From Sphingobium nicotianae (GTDB taxonomy: Bacteria > Pseudomonadota > Alphaproteobacteria > Sphingomonadales > Sphingomonadaceae), in the NCBI RefSeq assembly GCF_018603885.1, contig NZ_JAHGAW010000005.1:62001-126000 (forward strand): a stretch of DNA of 64,000 nt, given 5' to 3'. The position numbers and the translations under genes were made by a program. The stretch's first letter is position 1, and each line of letters starts with the position of its first letter. The notes under the pieces are model-generated. The model ran no database searches and was not told the origin of the DNA. It was given only the letters and a program-made list of their open reading frames with translations. Below are positions 30,900 through 39,756 of the stretch, one piece after another.

Positions 30900-33419
30900 T
30901 CAGAAGCTGCGTTTCACGCTGATTGCCCAAGTCCGCGGCAGCCCGGGCACGCCCGAGACGATGCCGAGCGAGCTCGATACGTCGCTGATGGATGTGAAGT
31001 AATATTTGTTGAAGATGTTCTGGACGGAGAGAATGAGCTTCCAGTCCTTATCCATGGACGTGAAGGACAGCTGGCCATTGCCAAGGAAGCGCCCGGGGAT
31101 TTTCGACCAGGACGTGTTCTCTGACGTCGTGAAAAGGTCGCCCTGATAGGAACCATCGAAGCGAATACCGAACAGGCCGATATTCGTCTGATAGTCATAC
31201 TGGGCACCGATCGAGTAGGACGTCTTTGGCGTGTAGGGCGTGATCGCCGAACCCGGGATCGCGCTTCCCACCAGAAGCCCCGCCGAGGTCGTCGGGCTGG
31301 TATATTTGAAGTCGAGATAGCTGAAGCTGCCGTCGATCGACAGACCGTCGACCGGGCGGATCGTGGCTTCAAGCTCGAAGCCCTTCACGTCCGCGGAGCC
31401 AATATTATCCGGCCGTAGGCACGGGGTGGGCAGGACGGACTCCGGGCAGGTAAGCTTGCTGAGAACGATGTCCTTATATTTGTTCAGGAACGCCGCACCG
31501 TTCAAGCGCACTCTGCGGTCGAACAGGTCGGCTTTGAAACCGACCTCATAGGTGGTGAGCGTCTCAGGCTTGAAAGGCAGCCGCTGGTCGGCAACGAAGG
31601 GACGCGGATTGACGCCACCGCCCTTGAAGCCGGTCGAGACCGACGCATAAGCGAGGAACTGCTCGGAGAAGCGGTAGTCGGCCGACAGGCGATAATCCCA
31701 GCGATCACCACGGAAACTGCCGGTAATTCCATAAATGCCCGCGAGCAGGCAGTTCGGTTGCGTGAACAGGGCGCAGGTCGCCGGATTCGGGATCGACCCG
31801 TCCGGGTTGCGGCGGAAATAGGTATAGTCCTTCTTGTCCTTGGTATAGCGCAGACCGCCGGTGACGCTCATCCCCTCGACAGGATGCAGCGTCAGCGTGC
31901 CGAACACCGCCTTGGTAGTGCTGGGCGTTGTGTCCGGGCCATGCAGGAAGTCGATCGTGGCCGGCGCGACATAATTCAGGTCGACGCGCGCCGTGTAGGT
32001 GCCCTTCTGATCGAGATAGAAGCCGCCGACCGTACCTTCCACGAAGCCATTGGCCAGCTTGAAGTTGAGCCGGACTTCCGAGCTGAATGCGTGGTGATCC
32101 AGCTGGTTGTCGAGCTGCGCGACGGGAAGTGGCGTGCCGTCCTGATCCTGGCCGAACTTCGAATTATAGGCGCGATACGAGCCGATATAGACCAGGTTCA
32201 CATTGTCGTTGAGGTCGAAAGTGACATCGCCGTGAACGCCCCAGCCATTGAAGTTGGTGATCGGCAGCGCGAAGTACGGCTTGTACGGAGCCTGGCTCGT
32301 TGGCGCCATGCCATCCATGAAGTTCGAATAGCTGACGAAGCGCGGATCCCAGCCCTGCAGGTTGCCGCCCGTGTCGCAGCTATATTGTCCGGCGGGGACA
32401 AAGGCACAGCTCATATTCACCGGCTGGCCGTTCTTGCCGACCAGCCAGGGGTTGGCGTAGGTCGGCGGCGGGAAGGACGACAGGGAGGCCGAGTTGCCCA
32501 CCGATTTGGGATCGAACGTGGTGCCCGCCGGAGCGATCGCGCCAGCGGCTATCAGAACCACCGGGATCGCCTCCGACCGCTCGCGGGTATAATCGGCGGA
32601 GACATTCACCTCGACCGCAGGCGCCGGTGTCCACCGCAGTGCCGCGCGACCGGCGATGATGTTCTGACCGCCCATCGTCGCATAGTCGGAATTGCCGGAG
32701 CCCCGCGAGAGGTTGCCGGGGACATTCGAATTGGGATGAGTCTGGCCATAGTCGAGCATCCCGACATAGCCATCACGACCGCGCGACATGCCCGAGACGC
32801 GCACCGCCAGATTATCGGTGATCTTGAAATCCGCCATGCCGCGAACGCTCAGCGCGTTATACGACCCATATTCGACCTGCATCGAGCCCGAACCGTCGCC
32901 CTTCGGCTTGGCGCTGAACAGCTTGATCGCGCCGCCAATGGCGTTCTTGCCTGCGAGCGTGCCCTGCGGACCGCGCAGGATCTCGACGCGGTCGAGGTCG
33001 ATCAGTTCGAGCAGCGAGCTCGACAGGGTCGGAATATAGACATCGTCAATATAGACGCCGACGCCTGGATCGAGCGCATAGTTGAAGTCGGTCTGGCCGA
33101 CGCCGCGAATGAAGGCGATGAGACCCGAGCCGCCGTTCTGTGGTTGCGGCCGCAGCGAAACGTTCGGCGCCTGCGCCGCGACCTGAGCGATGTCGGTCTG
33201 CCCGCGCGCTTCCAGCATGGCGTTATTGACTGCGGTGATCGCGATCGGCGTATCCTGCAGCTTTGTCGCGCGGAACTGCGCGGTGACGACAATGTCCTGA
33301 GTCTGGTTGGTTTCGGCTGCCTGATCCGCTGCGGTAGTTTCGTTCTGCGCCCAGGCGGGGGCGGAAATCGCGGTGGCAATAGCAAGCATAGCTGTCGAAA
33401 GGGCGTGATTCACGCGCAT
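30900..33419 (-). CDS. TonB-dependent outer-membrane receptor
   Basis: An 839-residue receptor: signal peptide 1-24 (ISAPAWAQ), plug domain from about 42 (DIVVTAQFRATKLQDTPIAITAV; IDDVYIPTLSSSLLELIDLDRVEILRGPQGTLAGKNAIGGAIKLFSAKP), and a 22-strand-type barrel with the sphingomonad signature TGFKGGGVNPRPF and a C-terminal Phe. No STN domain, so no FecR-type signalling. Close relative of the receptor at 59667-62165. Sphingomonads use such receptors for aromatic compounds, so uptake of the substrate of the adjacent BKACE/cupin cluster is inferred. A palindrome lies in the divergent promoter region upstream. Confidence 0.93.
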   Translation of the reverse strand: MRVNHALSTAMLAIATAISAPAWAQNETTAADQAAETNQTQDIVVTAQFRATKLQDTPIAITAVNNAMLEARGQTDIAQVAAQAPNVSLRPQPQNGGSGLIAFIRGVGQTDFNYALDPGVGVYIDDVYIPTLSSSLLELIDLDRVEILRGPQGTLAGKNAIGGAIKLFSAKPKGDGSGSMQVEYGSYNALSVRGMADFKITDNLAVRVSGMSRGRDGYVGMLDYGQTHPNSNVPGNLSRGSGNSDYATMGGQNIIAGRAALRWTPAPAVEVNVSADYTRERSEAIPVVLIAAGAIAPAGTTFDPKSVGNSASLSSFPPPTYANPWLVGKNGQPVNMSCAFVPAGQYSCDTGGNLQGWDPRFVSYSNFMDGMAPTSQAPYKPYFALPITNFNGWGVHGDVTFDLNDNVNLVYIGSYRAYNSKFGQDQDGTPLPVAQLDNQLDHHAFSSEVRLNFKLANGFVEGTVGGFYLDQKGTYTARVDLNYVAPATIDFLHGPDTTPSTTKAVFGTLTLHPVEGMSVTGGLRYTKDKKDYTYFRRNPDGSIPNPATCALFTQPNCLLAGIYGITGSFRGDRWDYRLSADYRFSEQFLAYASVSTGFKGGGVNPRPFVADQRLPFKPETLTTYEVGFKADLFDRRVRLNGAAFLNKYKDIVLSKLTCPESVLPTPCLRPDNIGSADVKGFELEATIRPVDGLSIDGSFSYLDFKYTSPTTSAGLLVGSAIPGSAITPYTPKTSYSIGAQYDYQTNIGLFGIRFDGSYQGDLFTTSENTSWSKIPGRFLGNGQLSFTSMDKDWKLILSVQNIFNKYYFTSISDVSSSLGIVSGVPGLPRTWAISVKRSF

Positions 33420-33539
33420 GTCTCTCTCCTCCTCGCGCCGGCTTGATAGGGACGTCTCCTGTCGGGCGTCGCCGGCTGCAGTGTTCGTAGCACGGGTGTG
33501 TGTGTCTAGTAAGTAACACGGCTGTGATCAGAAATTGCA

Positions 33540-33554
33540 TTTCACACTGTGAAA
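33540..33554. promoter_or_regulatory. Palindromic operator candidate between TonB receptor and MetE-like gene
   Basis: Perfect 15-base palindrome TTTCACA-C-TGTGAAA. It lies 120 bases upstream of the receptor start and 95 bases upstream of the MetE-like start, in the 230-base divergent gap. Suits a dimeric GntR- or IclR-type regulator; which one is unknown. Confidence 0.6.
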
Positions 33555-33649
33555 CAGACAGAGTCAAAATCTGGGAACGATTTTCGCTGTTCGCGACAGC
33601 TCCGCCTCGCTAACCACCAGCCGACTTTTGCAGAAGGAGAGAGCTGCTC

Positions 33650-34780
33650 ATGACGTCGATTGCCACCACCCACGTGGGGAGTTTGCCGCGTGGACCCGAA
33701 CTGACACCCCTGTTGCACGCGCGCGACCATGGCGAGCCCTATGATCCCGCGCTGTTTGACGCAACGGTCCAGGCGGCCATCGACGAGGCCGTGGCGCGAC
33801 AGGTAGAAGCGGGCATCTCGATTGTTTCGGACGGCGAGCTCGGCAAGATCGGCTATTCGACCTATGTCATCGAGCGTCTCGAGGGATTTGGAGGCCATAG
33901 CCCGCGCAAGCCGGCGCTGGATCTGGCGCCGCTGCCCGATCTGCGCCGCAAGCTGGCGGCGATCATGGGTGAGCAGGATTTCACGCGGGCCTCCTGTATC
34001 GCGCCGGTGCGGCTGCGCACGATGGAGCCGTGTCAGGACGATATTCGCCGCTTCAAGACGGCGCTCGACCGCGCAGGGAAAGGTGCACGCGGTTTCCTGA
34101 ACGCAGCCTCACCCGGCCTGGTCACGGCGTTCCAGCCCAACCAATATTATCCTACGCACGAGGCTTATCTGGCCGATCTCGTGACGGCGATGCGCCCCGA
34201 ATATGAAGCGATCATCGCCGCGGGCTTCGATCTCCAATTAGATTGCCCCGATCTCGCCATGTCGCGGCACACCGGTTATCAGGACCTGTCCGACGCCGAG
34301 TTTCTGAAGGTGGCGCGGGCGAATGTCGAGGCGCTGAACGCCGCGACGGAAGGTCTGCCGCGCGACCGCCTGCGGATGCACATCTGCTGGGGCAATTATG
34401 AAGGCCCGCACGATCACGACATCGATCTCTCGAAGATCATGCCGCTCATCCTCGCGGCGCGTCCGGGGACGGTGCTGTTCGAGGCGGCCAATCCGCGCCA
34501 CGAGCATGAATGGACGGTCTGGCGCGACACGAAGCTACCGGATGATCTCGTCCTCGCGCCCGGTCTGATCGACAGCTGCAGCAACTATGTCGAACATCCC
34601 GAACTGGTCGCCCAGCGTATCGAGCGTTTTGCAGGCATCGTCGGGCCGGAGCGGGTGATCGCCAGCACGGATTGCGGCTTCGGCACTTTTGCCGGTTACG
34701 GCAAGATCGACCCGGTCGTGGCGTGGAAGAAGCTGGCCGTGCTGAGCGAAGGTGCGGCGATTGCGGCGGCACGCATCTGA
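33650..34780 (+). CDS. MetE C-terminal-like (cobalamin-independent methionine synthase II) family protein
   Basis: A 376-residue single-barrel protein corresponding to the catalytic C-terminal half of MetE. It starts IATTHVGSLPRG (substrate loop), has SDGELGK, and zinc-ligand candidates His and Cys in MHICWGNYEG and Cys in STDCGFGT. Short MetE-like enzymes act as methyltransferases or as coenzyme-M/epoxide transferases. Full MetE has an N-terminal domain that is absent here. In this neighbourhood it might use methyl groups released from methoxylated aromatics, but that is inference. Strong ribosome site GAAGGAGAGAG; convergent with the MFS genes. Confidence 0.85.
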   Translation: MTSIATTHVGSLPRGPELTPLLHARDHGEPYDPALFDATVQAAIDEAVARQVEAGISIVSDGELGKIGYSTYVIERLEGFGGHSPRKPALDLAPLPDLRRKLAAIMGEQDFTRASCIAPVRLRTMEPCQDDIRRFKTALDRAGKGARGFLNAASPGLVTAFQPNQYYPTHEAYLADLVTAMRPEYEAIIAAGFDLQLDCPDLAMSRHTGYQDLSDAEFLKVARANVEALNAATEGLPRDRLRMHICWGNYEGPHDHDIDLSKIMPLILAARPGTVLFEAANPRHEHEWTVWRDTKLPDDLVLAPGLIDSCSNYVEHPELVAQRIERFAGIVGPERVIASTDCGFGTFAGYGKIDPVVAWKKLAVLSEGAAIAAARI

Positions 34781-34790
34781 ATGGCTTCAT

Positions 34791-34814
34791 CCCTCTCCAG
34801 CTTGCGGGAGAGGG
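34791..34814. terminator. Hairpin between convergent genes
   Basis: CCCTCTCC (34791-34798) pairs with GGAGAGGG (34807-34814), loop AGCTTGCG. It lies between the stop of the MetE-like gene and the stop of the MFS gene and could end both transcripts; it also resembles the short G/C-rich repeat hairpins elsewhere. Confidence 0.55.
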
Positions 34815-34815
34815 G

Positions 34816-36057
34816 TCAGCCAGCCTTTTTCGCGACTTGCGAGGGGGCGGTCTCGATTAGGAACATGGCGATCAATCCGGATGCGATCGTCAGGCCGAAC
34901 ATGATCCACAGCGGCGCGGAAAGGTTGGTTGCATCGGCCGCCATGCCGGCCAGCGATGGCGCGAATACGCCGCCCAGCACTTCGGCCACGCCCATGGTGA
35001 GGCCGAGTGCGGTCGCGACATGGTAGGGATCGACGCTCTCGGATGGCACGGTCGCCATGAACATCGGAAAGATGCCATTGAGCGACCAGCCGATGAAGAA
35101 CAGGGCGGCCATGGCCCAGGCGGGCCCCTGAAAATAGAGCGCGGCGAGCGGCAGGATGATGCCAACGAAGGGCATGACGATCATCACCGGTCGTCGCCCG
35201 ATCCGGTCCGACAGGCCCGCCACGACGAAGCTCGCGACGGCCGCGGAGATGCCGAGCGTGCCCATCAGCCAGCCCATCACCTCGGGCGAGTAGCCGCGCA
35301 CCTGCGTGAGATAGATGGGCATGAAGGCCCAGCAGATGACGAGATAGGAGACCAGCAGCACGCCGAGCACCACGCACACCCAGACATTGCGCTGGAGCAG
35401 GATGTCGAGCGTGCGGTGGGTCCTTTCCTGGACGCCCGGCACGGCCCTTGGCGGCGCGACCGGCTCGTCGATCAGGAACCAGATGAGCATCGCGCTCAAG
35501 ATGCCTGGCGCGCCCGCAAGATAGAAAGCCGAGCGCCAGCCGAAGGCTTCCGCGAACCAAACGAGCAGCACCGGCGCGGCGAAGGAACCCAGCAGGCTCG
35601 ATCCCAGATTCTGCGCGACGCCCTGCGCGATGCCGCGCCGCTCGGGCGCGACGTCGCTGGCGATCATCGCGTGGCTGATCGGCATGATGCCGCCTTCCGC
35701 CGCCCCCATCAGCAGCCGCGCGCCAAGCAGCAGCGCGAAGGTTCCGGCGATGCCGGTCATGAAGGAGCAGAGCGAGAAGGCGACGGTCGCCATTACGAGC
35801 AGGCGCTTGCGGCTGCCGAGCGTATCGGAGAGCTTGCCGATGCCGAACGCGGCGAGCGCCCAGCTCAGCGACAGCGCGCTCGCCAGCAGGCCGACCTGCG
35901 TGTTGTTGAGGCGCAGCTCCGGCTGCACAAACGGCATCAGGAAGTTGAGCGCGTTGCGATCGAAGAAGACGATGCCGAAATTGAGGCTCAGCAGGCAGAC
36001 CAGCAGGACCTGGTAACCGCCCGAGCGGCGCGTGGTGAAGGAGGATGCGACGTCCAT
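34816..36057 (-). CDS. MFS transporter, probable aromatic-acid importer
   Basis: A 413-residue major facilitator with 12 predicted helices. The loop 2-3 signature GIGKLSDTLGSRKRLL and its repeat GLSDRIGRRPVM in loop 8-9 are clear; the first helix reads LLSLNFGIVFFDRNALNFLMPFV, with the Asp and Arg typical of the anion:cation (aromatic acid) symporter group. It is the last gene of a minus-strand run (aldo/keto reductase, NTF2 protein, thioesterase, broken MFS, this gene). It is about 60 percent alike by eye to the broken copy immediately upstream, and it is intact. Confidence 0.9.
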   Translation of the reverse strand: MDVASSFTTRRSGGYQVLLVCLLSLNFGIVFFDRNALNFLMPFVQPELRLNNTQVGLLASALSLSWALAAFGIGKLSDTLGSRKRLLVMATVAFSLCSFMTGIAGTFALLLGARLLMGAAEGGIMPISHAMIASDVAPERRGIAQGVAQNLGSSLLGSFAAPVLLVWFAEAFGWRSAFYLAGAPGILSAMLIWFLIDEPVAPPRAVPGVQERTHRTLDILLQRNVWVCVVLGVLLVSYLVICWAFMPIYLTQVRGYSPEVMGWLMGTLGISAAVASFVVAGLSDRIGRRPVMIVMPFVGIILPLAALYFQGPAWAMAALFFIGWSLNGIFPMFMATVPSESVDPYHVATALGLTMGVAEVLGGVFAPSLAGMAADATNLSAPLWIMFGLTIASGLIAMFLIETAPSQVAKKAG

Positions 36058-36066
36058 CTGGGCTTC

Positions 36067-37319
36067 CTATGCCGCGCGCTTGGCGACCTGCGAGGGCGCC
36101 GTTTCCTTGAGGAACAGGGCCACGATCCCCGAGACGATCGTCAGCCCGACCATGATCCAGAGCGGCGCGGCGAGGGTAGAGGCGTCGGCTGCGGCGCCGG
36201 CGATGGAAGGCGCGAACACGCCGCCCAGAATCTCCGCTGACCCCATGGTGAGACCCAGCGCGGTCGCGGCATGGCGCGGGTCGACGCTTTCCGAGGGGAC
36301 GGTCGCCATGAACAGGGGGAAGATGCCGTTCAGCCCCCAGCCGAAGAAGAAGATAGCGGCGAGGCCCCAGACCGACCCGGTCCAATACATCGCGCCCATG
36401 GGCAGGATGATGCCGATGAACGGCATGGCGATCATCACCGGCCGCCGCCCGATCCGATCCGAAAGTGCGGAGGTGGCGAAGCTGCCGATCGTGGCCGAGA
36501 TGCCGAGCGTGCCGATCAGCCAGCTCATTTCCGTGCCGGTATAGCCGCGCACGCTGGTCAGGAAAATCGGCATGAAGGTCAGGCAGACCACGAAATAGCT
36601 GACCATCAGCACGCCGAGGATCACGCAGATCAGCACGTTGCGGTTCTTGAGCGCATCGATGATGCCGTATTTCTCGCCCTCATATTCGACGCCCGGCCGG
36701 GGCGGGGCGGGCGGCTCCTTGAGGCTGAACCAGATGATGATCGCGCTCACGATGCCTGGCACACCCGCGAGATAGAAGGCCTCGCGCCAGCCGAAGACCT
36801 GTGCGAACCAGACCAGCAGCACCGCGCCAGGAAGGAACCGAGCAGGTTCGATCCGAAATTCTGCGCGATGCCCTGTGCCAGGCCGCGATGCTTGGGGTCA
36901 ACTTCCGTGGCAACCATGGCGTGGCTGATCGGCATGATTCCGCCCTCCGCCGCGCCCATCAGCAGCCGCGCGGCGAGCATGAAGACGAAGCTGGTCGCGA
37001 TGCCGCTGACAAAGGAGCAAATCGAGAAGCCCAGCGTCGAGAGGACCAGCAGCAGCTTGCGGTTGCCGATCGTGTCGGAAAGCTTGCCGATGCCGAAGGC
37101 GGCCAGCGCCCAGGTGAAGGAGAGGGCGCTCGCGAGCAGGCCGATCTGGGTGTTGCTGAGCGCCAGATCCTGCGCGACCGAAGGCATGAGCACGTTGAGC
37201 GCTTGCCGGTCGAAGAAGACGATGCCGAAATTGATGCTGAGCAGGCCGACCAGCCAGGCCTGATAACCGGCGCTGCGACGCGCCACACCCGAGGGCATGC
37301 CCCCTAGACCCACATTCAT
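36067..37319 (-). pseudogene. MFS transporter interrupted by a one-base deletion
   Basis: Paralogue of the adjacent intact transporter, split into two frames. The first frame gives residues up to GSNLLGSFLA and then runs off as ARCCWSGSHRSS to a stop at 36747; the second frame resumes exactly at VLLVWFAQVFGWREAFYLAG and continues to the normal C-terminus APSQVAKRAA. The adjacent copy reads GSSLLGSFAAPVLLVWFAEAFGWR across the same point, so about one base is missing near 36823-36830. All signature loops are otherwise preserved, so the break is recent or is a sequencing error in a GC-rich spot. Confidence 0.85.
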
Positions 37320-37394
37320 TCAGCGCCCCTCCAAGCTCAGGCAGTCCTCTGCTTCTGACTGCCTGTTTAGCCTGATTTCGCGCTTTGACAGCCC

Positions 37395-37841
37395 CTATTT
37401 GTTGAACATGTCCCGAATTTGATCCGGCACGCGCTCGGCCCGCATCCCACCGGGACGTTCGGCATCGCGGACGGTCCAGACGCGCTTCTCGATGCCGGTG
37501 ACACAGACGTTGCCATCCTTGAGCAGGCGGTGCGCGATGGTGAAGCTGGAATTGCCGAACTCGGGCGCGGCGGCTTCCAGCACAACATCGTCGCCATAGG
37601 CGGCGGGGCGCATGAACCTGGCCGAGACGTCGACCATCGGGAAGCCGACCACGCCATGGCCCTTGAGCATGTCCCTCTTGCGCACGCCCAGCGCCTTTTC
37701 GAAGAGCATGATCGTGCTCTCGCCGAACATCTCCAGGAAGCGCGGCGCATAGACGATGCCGGCCGGATCGCAATGGCCCCATTCGATGCGATAGGGGCGC
37801 GAAAGGAAGGCGGTGAAATCGTCGGGCGTGGTCTCGGTCAT
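37395..37841 (-). CDS. Hotdog-fold acyl-CoA thioesterase (4-hydroxybenzoyl-CoA type)
   Basis: A 148-residue hotdog thioesterase of the 4-hydroxybenzoyl-CoA thioesterase group. The catalytic Asp25 lies in WGHCDPAGIVYAPRFLEMFGE, the hallmark of this subgroup, followed by GFPMVDVSARFMRPAAYGDDV. It would release an aromatic or other acid from its CoA ester in the cytoplasm. Its ATG overlaps the TGA of the upstream NTF2-fold gene (ATGA), so translation is coupled; 75 bases separate it from the broken transporter gene. Confidence 0.9.
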   Translation of the reverse strand: MTETTPDDFTAFLSRPYRIEWGHCDPAGIVYAPRFLEMFGESTIMLFEKALGVRKRDMLKGHGVVGFPMVDVSARFMRPAAYGDDVVLEAAAPEFGNSSFTIAHRLLKDGNVCVTGIEKRVWTVRDAERPGGMRAERVPDQIRDMFNK

Positions 37842-38281
37842 GGCGCGAAGTCCAGGCCGCCGCGTCGCTCGGCGAACCGCCAGCCTTCGGCGGTCTTGCG
37901 CAGGCGGTCGTTGAAATAGCCGATCAGCGGATCGGCCGGATGATGTGCCGGCAGGCTGCCGTCCCCGGTCGCCTGACCGCGATAAAGCAGCATCACGCTC
38001 GATGCGCGGGCCTCGGTCTCGCTCTCGACCTCGACGATGATGTTCGAGACGACATGGCGGGTCTTCGTGCCGGCCGGCCGGGCGCGGAAGCCAGCGAGGA
38101 TCGCGTCGCGGCCGACGATCGGCTGATCTGGCATGGTCGGCCGGGCGAGGATGCCATCCTCGGTGAACAGTGCTGCGACGCCGTCCGCGTCGCCCGCGTC
38201 ATTGCGCAGCATGTAGAGGTTGATGAGGGTGGCGCAGTCCCATTCGATCGCGCGGCGGGTCTGGTCGTCGATCATGCTCAT
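37838..38281 (-). CDS. NTF2-fold (SnoaL-like) protein
   Basis: A 147-residue NTF2-fold protein: INLYMLRNDAGDADGVAALFTEDGIL (first helices and strand), PIVGRDAILAGFRARP, TRHVVSNIIVEVE and a late WRFAERRGGLDF. This is the ring-hydroxylating-dioxygenase-beta/SnoaL-like type of small dehydratase or isomerase; no catalytic residues can be assigned with confidence. Start ATG 38281 overlaps the stop of the aldo/keto reductase gene (ATGA), and its own stop overlaps the start of the thioesterase gene, so three genes are translationally linked. Confidence 0.82.
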   Translation of the reverse strand: MSMIDDQTRRAIEWDCATLINLYMLRNDAGDADGVAALFTEDGILARPTMPDQPIVGRDAILAGFRARPAGTKTRHVVSNIIVEVESETEARASSVMLLYRGQATGDGSLPAHHPADPLIGYFNDRLRKTAEGWRFAERRGGLDFAP

Positions 38282-39303
38282 GCCTGGGCCATTTCCTCGG
38301 GGAGCAGCTCGGTGTCGATCTGCGCCTGCACCGCCGCATTGTAGCGCGGGCCGGCGACGGCGCCGGGCGCGAAGATGGCGTCGATCGCGGCGATCGTCTC
38401 GGGCGAGAGCGTCACGCTCGCCGCGCCGAGATTGTCCTCCAGATGCGGGATGGTGCGCGTGCCGGGGATCGCGATGATGTGCGGCCCGCGAGCCAGCACC
38501 CAGGCCAGGCTGAGCTGTGCCGGCGAGATGTCGAGATCCGCCGCAAGCGCGTTGAACCGCGCGGCGAGCTTCAGATTGACGCTGAAATTCGGCTCCTGGA
38601 AGCGCGGCATCGGAATGCGGATATCGCCTGCCACGAAATCGTTGCTGGTGATCGAGCCGGCCAGAAAACCGCGTGCCAGCGGCGAGAAGGCGACGAACGC
38701 GACGCCCAGTTGCGCGCAGGCGTCCAGCACTGCCACCTCGGGATTGCGCACCCAGGGCGAATATTCGGACTGCATCGCGGTGATCGGATGCACGGCATGG
38801 GCCCGGCGCAGCGTCTCGGCCGACATTTCGGACAAGCCGATGGCGCCGATCTTGCCGGCCTCCTTGGCGCGCACCATCGCGCCCATCGACTCCTCGATCG
38901 GCACGTTCTTGTCGAGCCGGTGGAGATAATAGAGATCGATATAGTCGGTACCAAGCCGCTGCAGCGAGCGTTCGAGCGATCCGGCGATCGTCTCGGGCCG
39001 TCCGTCCAGCACGCGATTGCCGTCGATCTGGTCGAGCACGCATTTGCTGGCGAGATAATAGTCCTTGCGGCGATGGCTGACGGCCTTGTTCAGCAGCCGT
39101 TCGCTGCCGCCGCCACCATAAAGCGCCGCGCTGTCGAGATGCGTGACGCCGAGGTCCAGTGCGCGATTGAGTACACGGGCGCCGTCCTCCTCGCTCGGCG
39201 GCACATCATAGGCGTGCGAGAGATTCATGCACCCGAAGCTGATCGCAGAGATGGCACTCTGTCCGATAGGCCGGGTGGGGAGGGGGGTAGCGGGTAAGGT
39301 CAT
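38278..39303 (-). CDS. Aldo/keto reductase
   Basis: A 341-residue TIM-barrel reductase. Catalytic tetrad: Asp57 and Tyr62 in LDSAALYGGGGSERLL, Lys in LASKCVLD (about 87) and His in DLYYLHRLD. The NADP-binding end ...AIPGTRTIPHLEDNLGAASVTLS is standard. It is closest in layout to the YajO/YakC type reductases acting on aldehydes and ketones. It heads a coupled operon with an NTF2-fold protein and an acyl-CoA thioesterase, then transporters; the shared substrate is unknown but probably an aromatic carbonyl compound. Confidence 0.9.
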   Translation of the reverse strand: MTLPATPLPTRPIGQSAISAISFGCMNLSHAYDVPPSEEDGARVLNRALDLGVTHLDSAALYGGGGSERLLNKAVSHRRKDYYLASKCVLDQIDGNRVLDGRPETIAGSLERSLQRLGTDYIDLYYLHRLDKNVPIEESMGAMVRAKEAGKIGAIGLSEMSAETLRRAHAVHPITAMQSEYSPWVRNPEVAVLDACAQLGVAFVAFSPLARGFLAGSITSNDFVAGDIRIPMPRFQEPNFSVNLKLAARFNALAADLDISPAQLSLAWVLARGPHIIAIPGTRTIPHLEDNLGAASVTLSPETIAAIDAIFAPGAVAGPRYNAAVQAQIDTELLPEEMAQA

Positions 39304-39375
39304 GCCGCGCTCATGTCTCGCCGCACATCAAAAATCAATCGGGAGATGCGCCTCGCGGACCCGCATGCCGCAACA

Positions 39376-39756
39376 TCAGCGTCTATGGCCGAGTTCACGC
39401 TCGACCCACTGCCAGAAGGCCCCTGAGCGCTCAGCCACTGGCCGGCAGGCGTCTTTGTAACCTTCCGGATTGTCACGGACGCGAATGGCGGGCCAATCGG
39501 CCTGATTGATCGAATTGGCGGCCCGGAACGCCGAGAAGAGCCGCGTGACCTGAGTCATCTGGTCCGGATTGGCCACGAGGTAGGGATCGTTGCTCAATGC
39601 CATGCCGAGCTTGGCGAACTCCATCACCAGATCGCGGCGCATATTGACGAACTCGGCAGCCTTGGTGGGGTCCGCGCGCTCGCCGAGTGCGACAATCTCG
39701 CGCTCTACGGCGACAAAGGACCGTAAGGCCCCTTGGAGTTCACTCCCGATCGGCAT
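39376..39756 (-). CDS. Small protein of unknown function, member of a three-paralogue set
   Basis: A 126-residue, mostly helical protein. I do not recognise the family. It shares with the proteins at 40067-40450 and 40475-40843 the pattern: N-terminal helix with RR or RREL, a middle N/DDP.L..NP/NL, then Q/HQA-x-WPAVR/L-x-D, a Y/F-R/K-x-S/A segment and a C-terminal aromatic helix (FWQWVEREL here). No signal peptide, no membrane segment, no cysteine cluster. It is separated from its relatives by a 310-base gap, so it may have its own promoter. Confidence 0.7.
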   Translation of the reverse strand: MPIGSELQGALRSFVAVEREIVALGERADPTKAAEFVNMRRDLVMEFAKLGMALSNDPYLVANPDQMTQVTRLFSAFRAANSINQADWPAIRVRDNPEGYKDACRPVAERSGAFWQWVERELGHRR

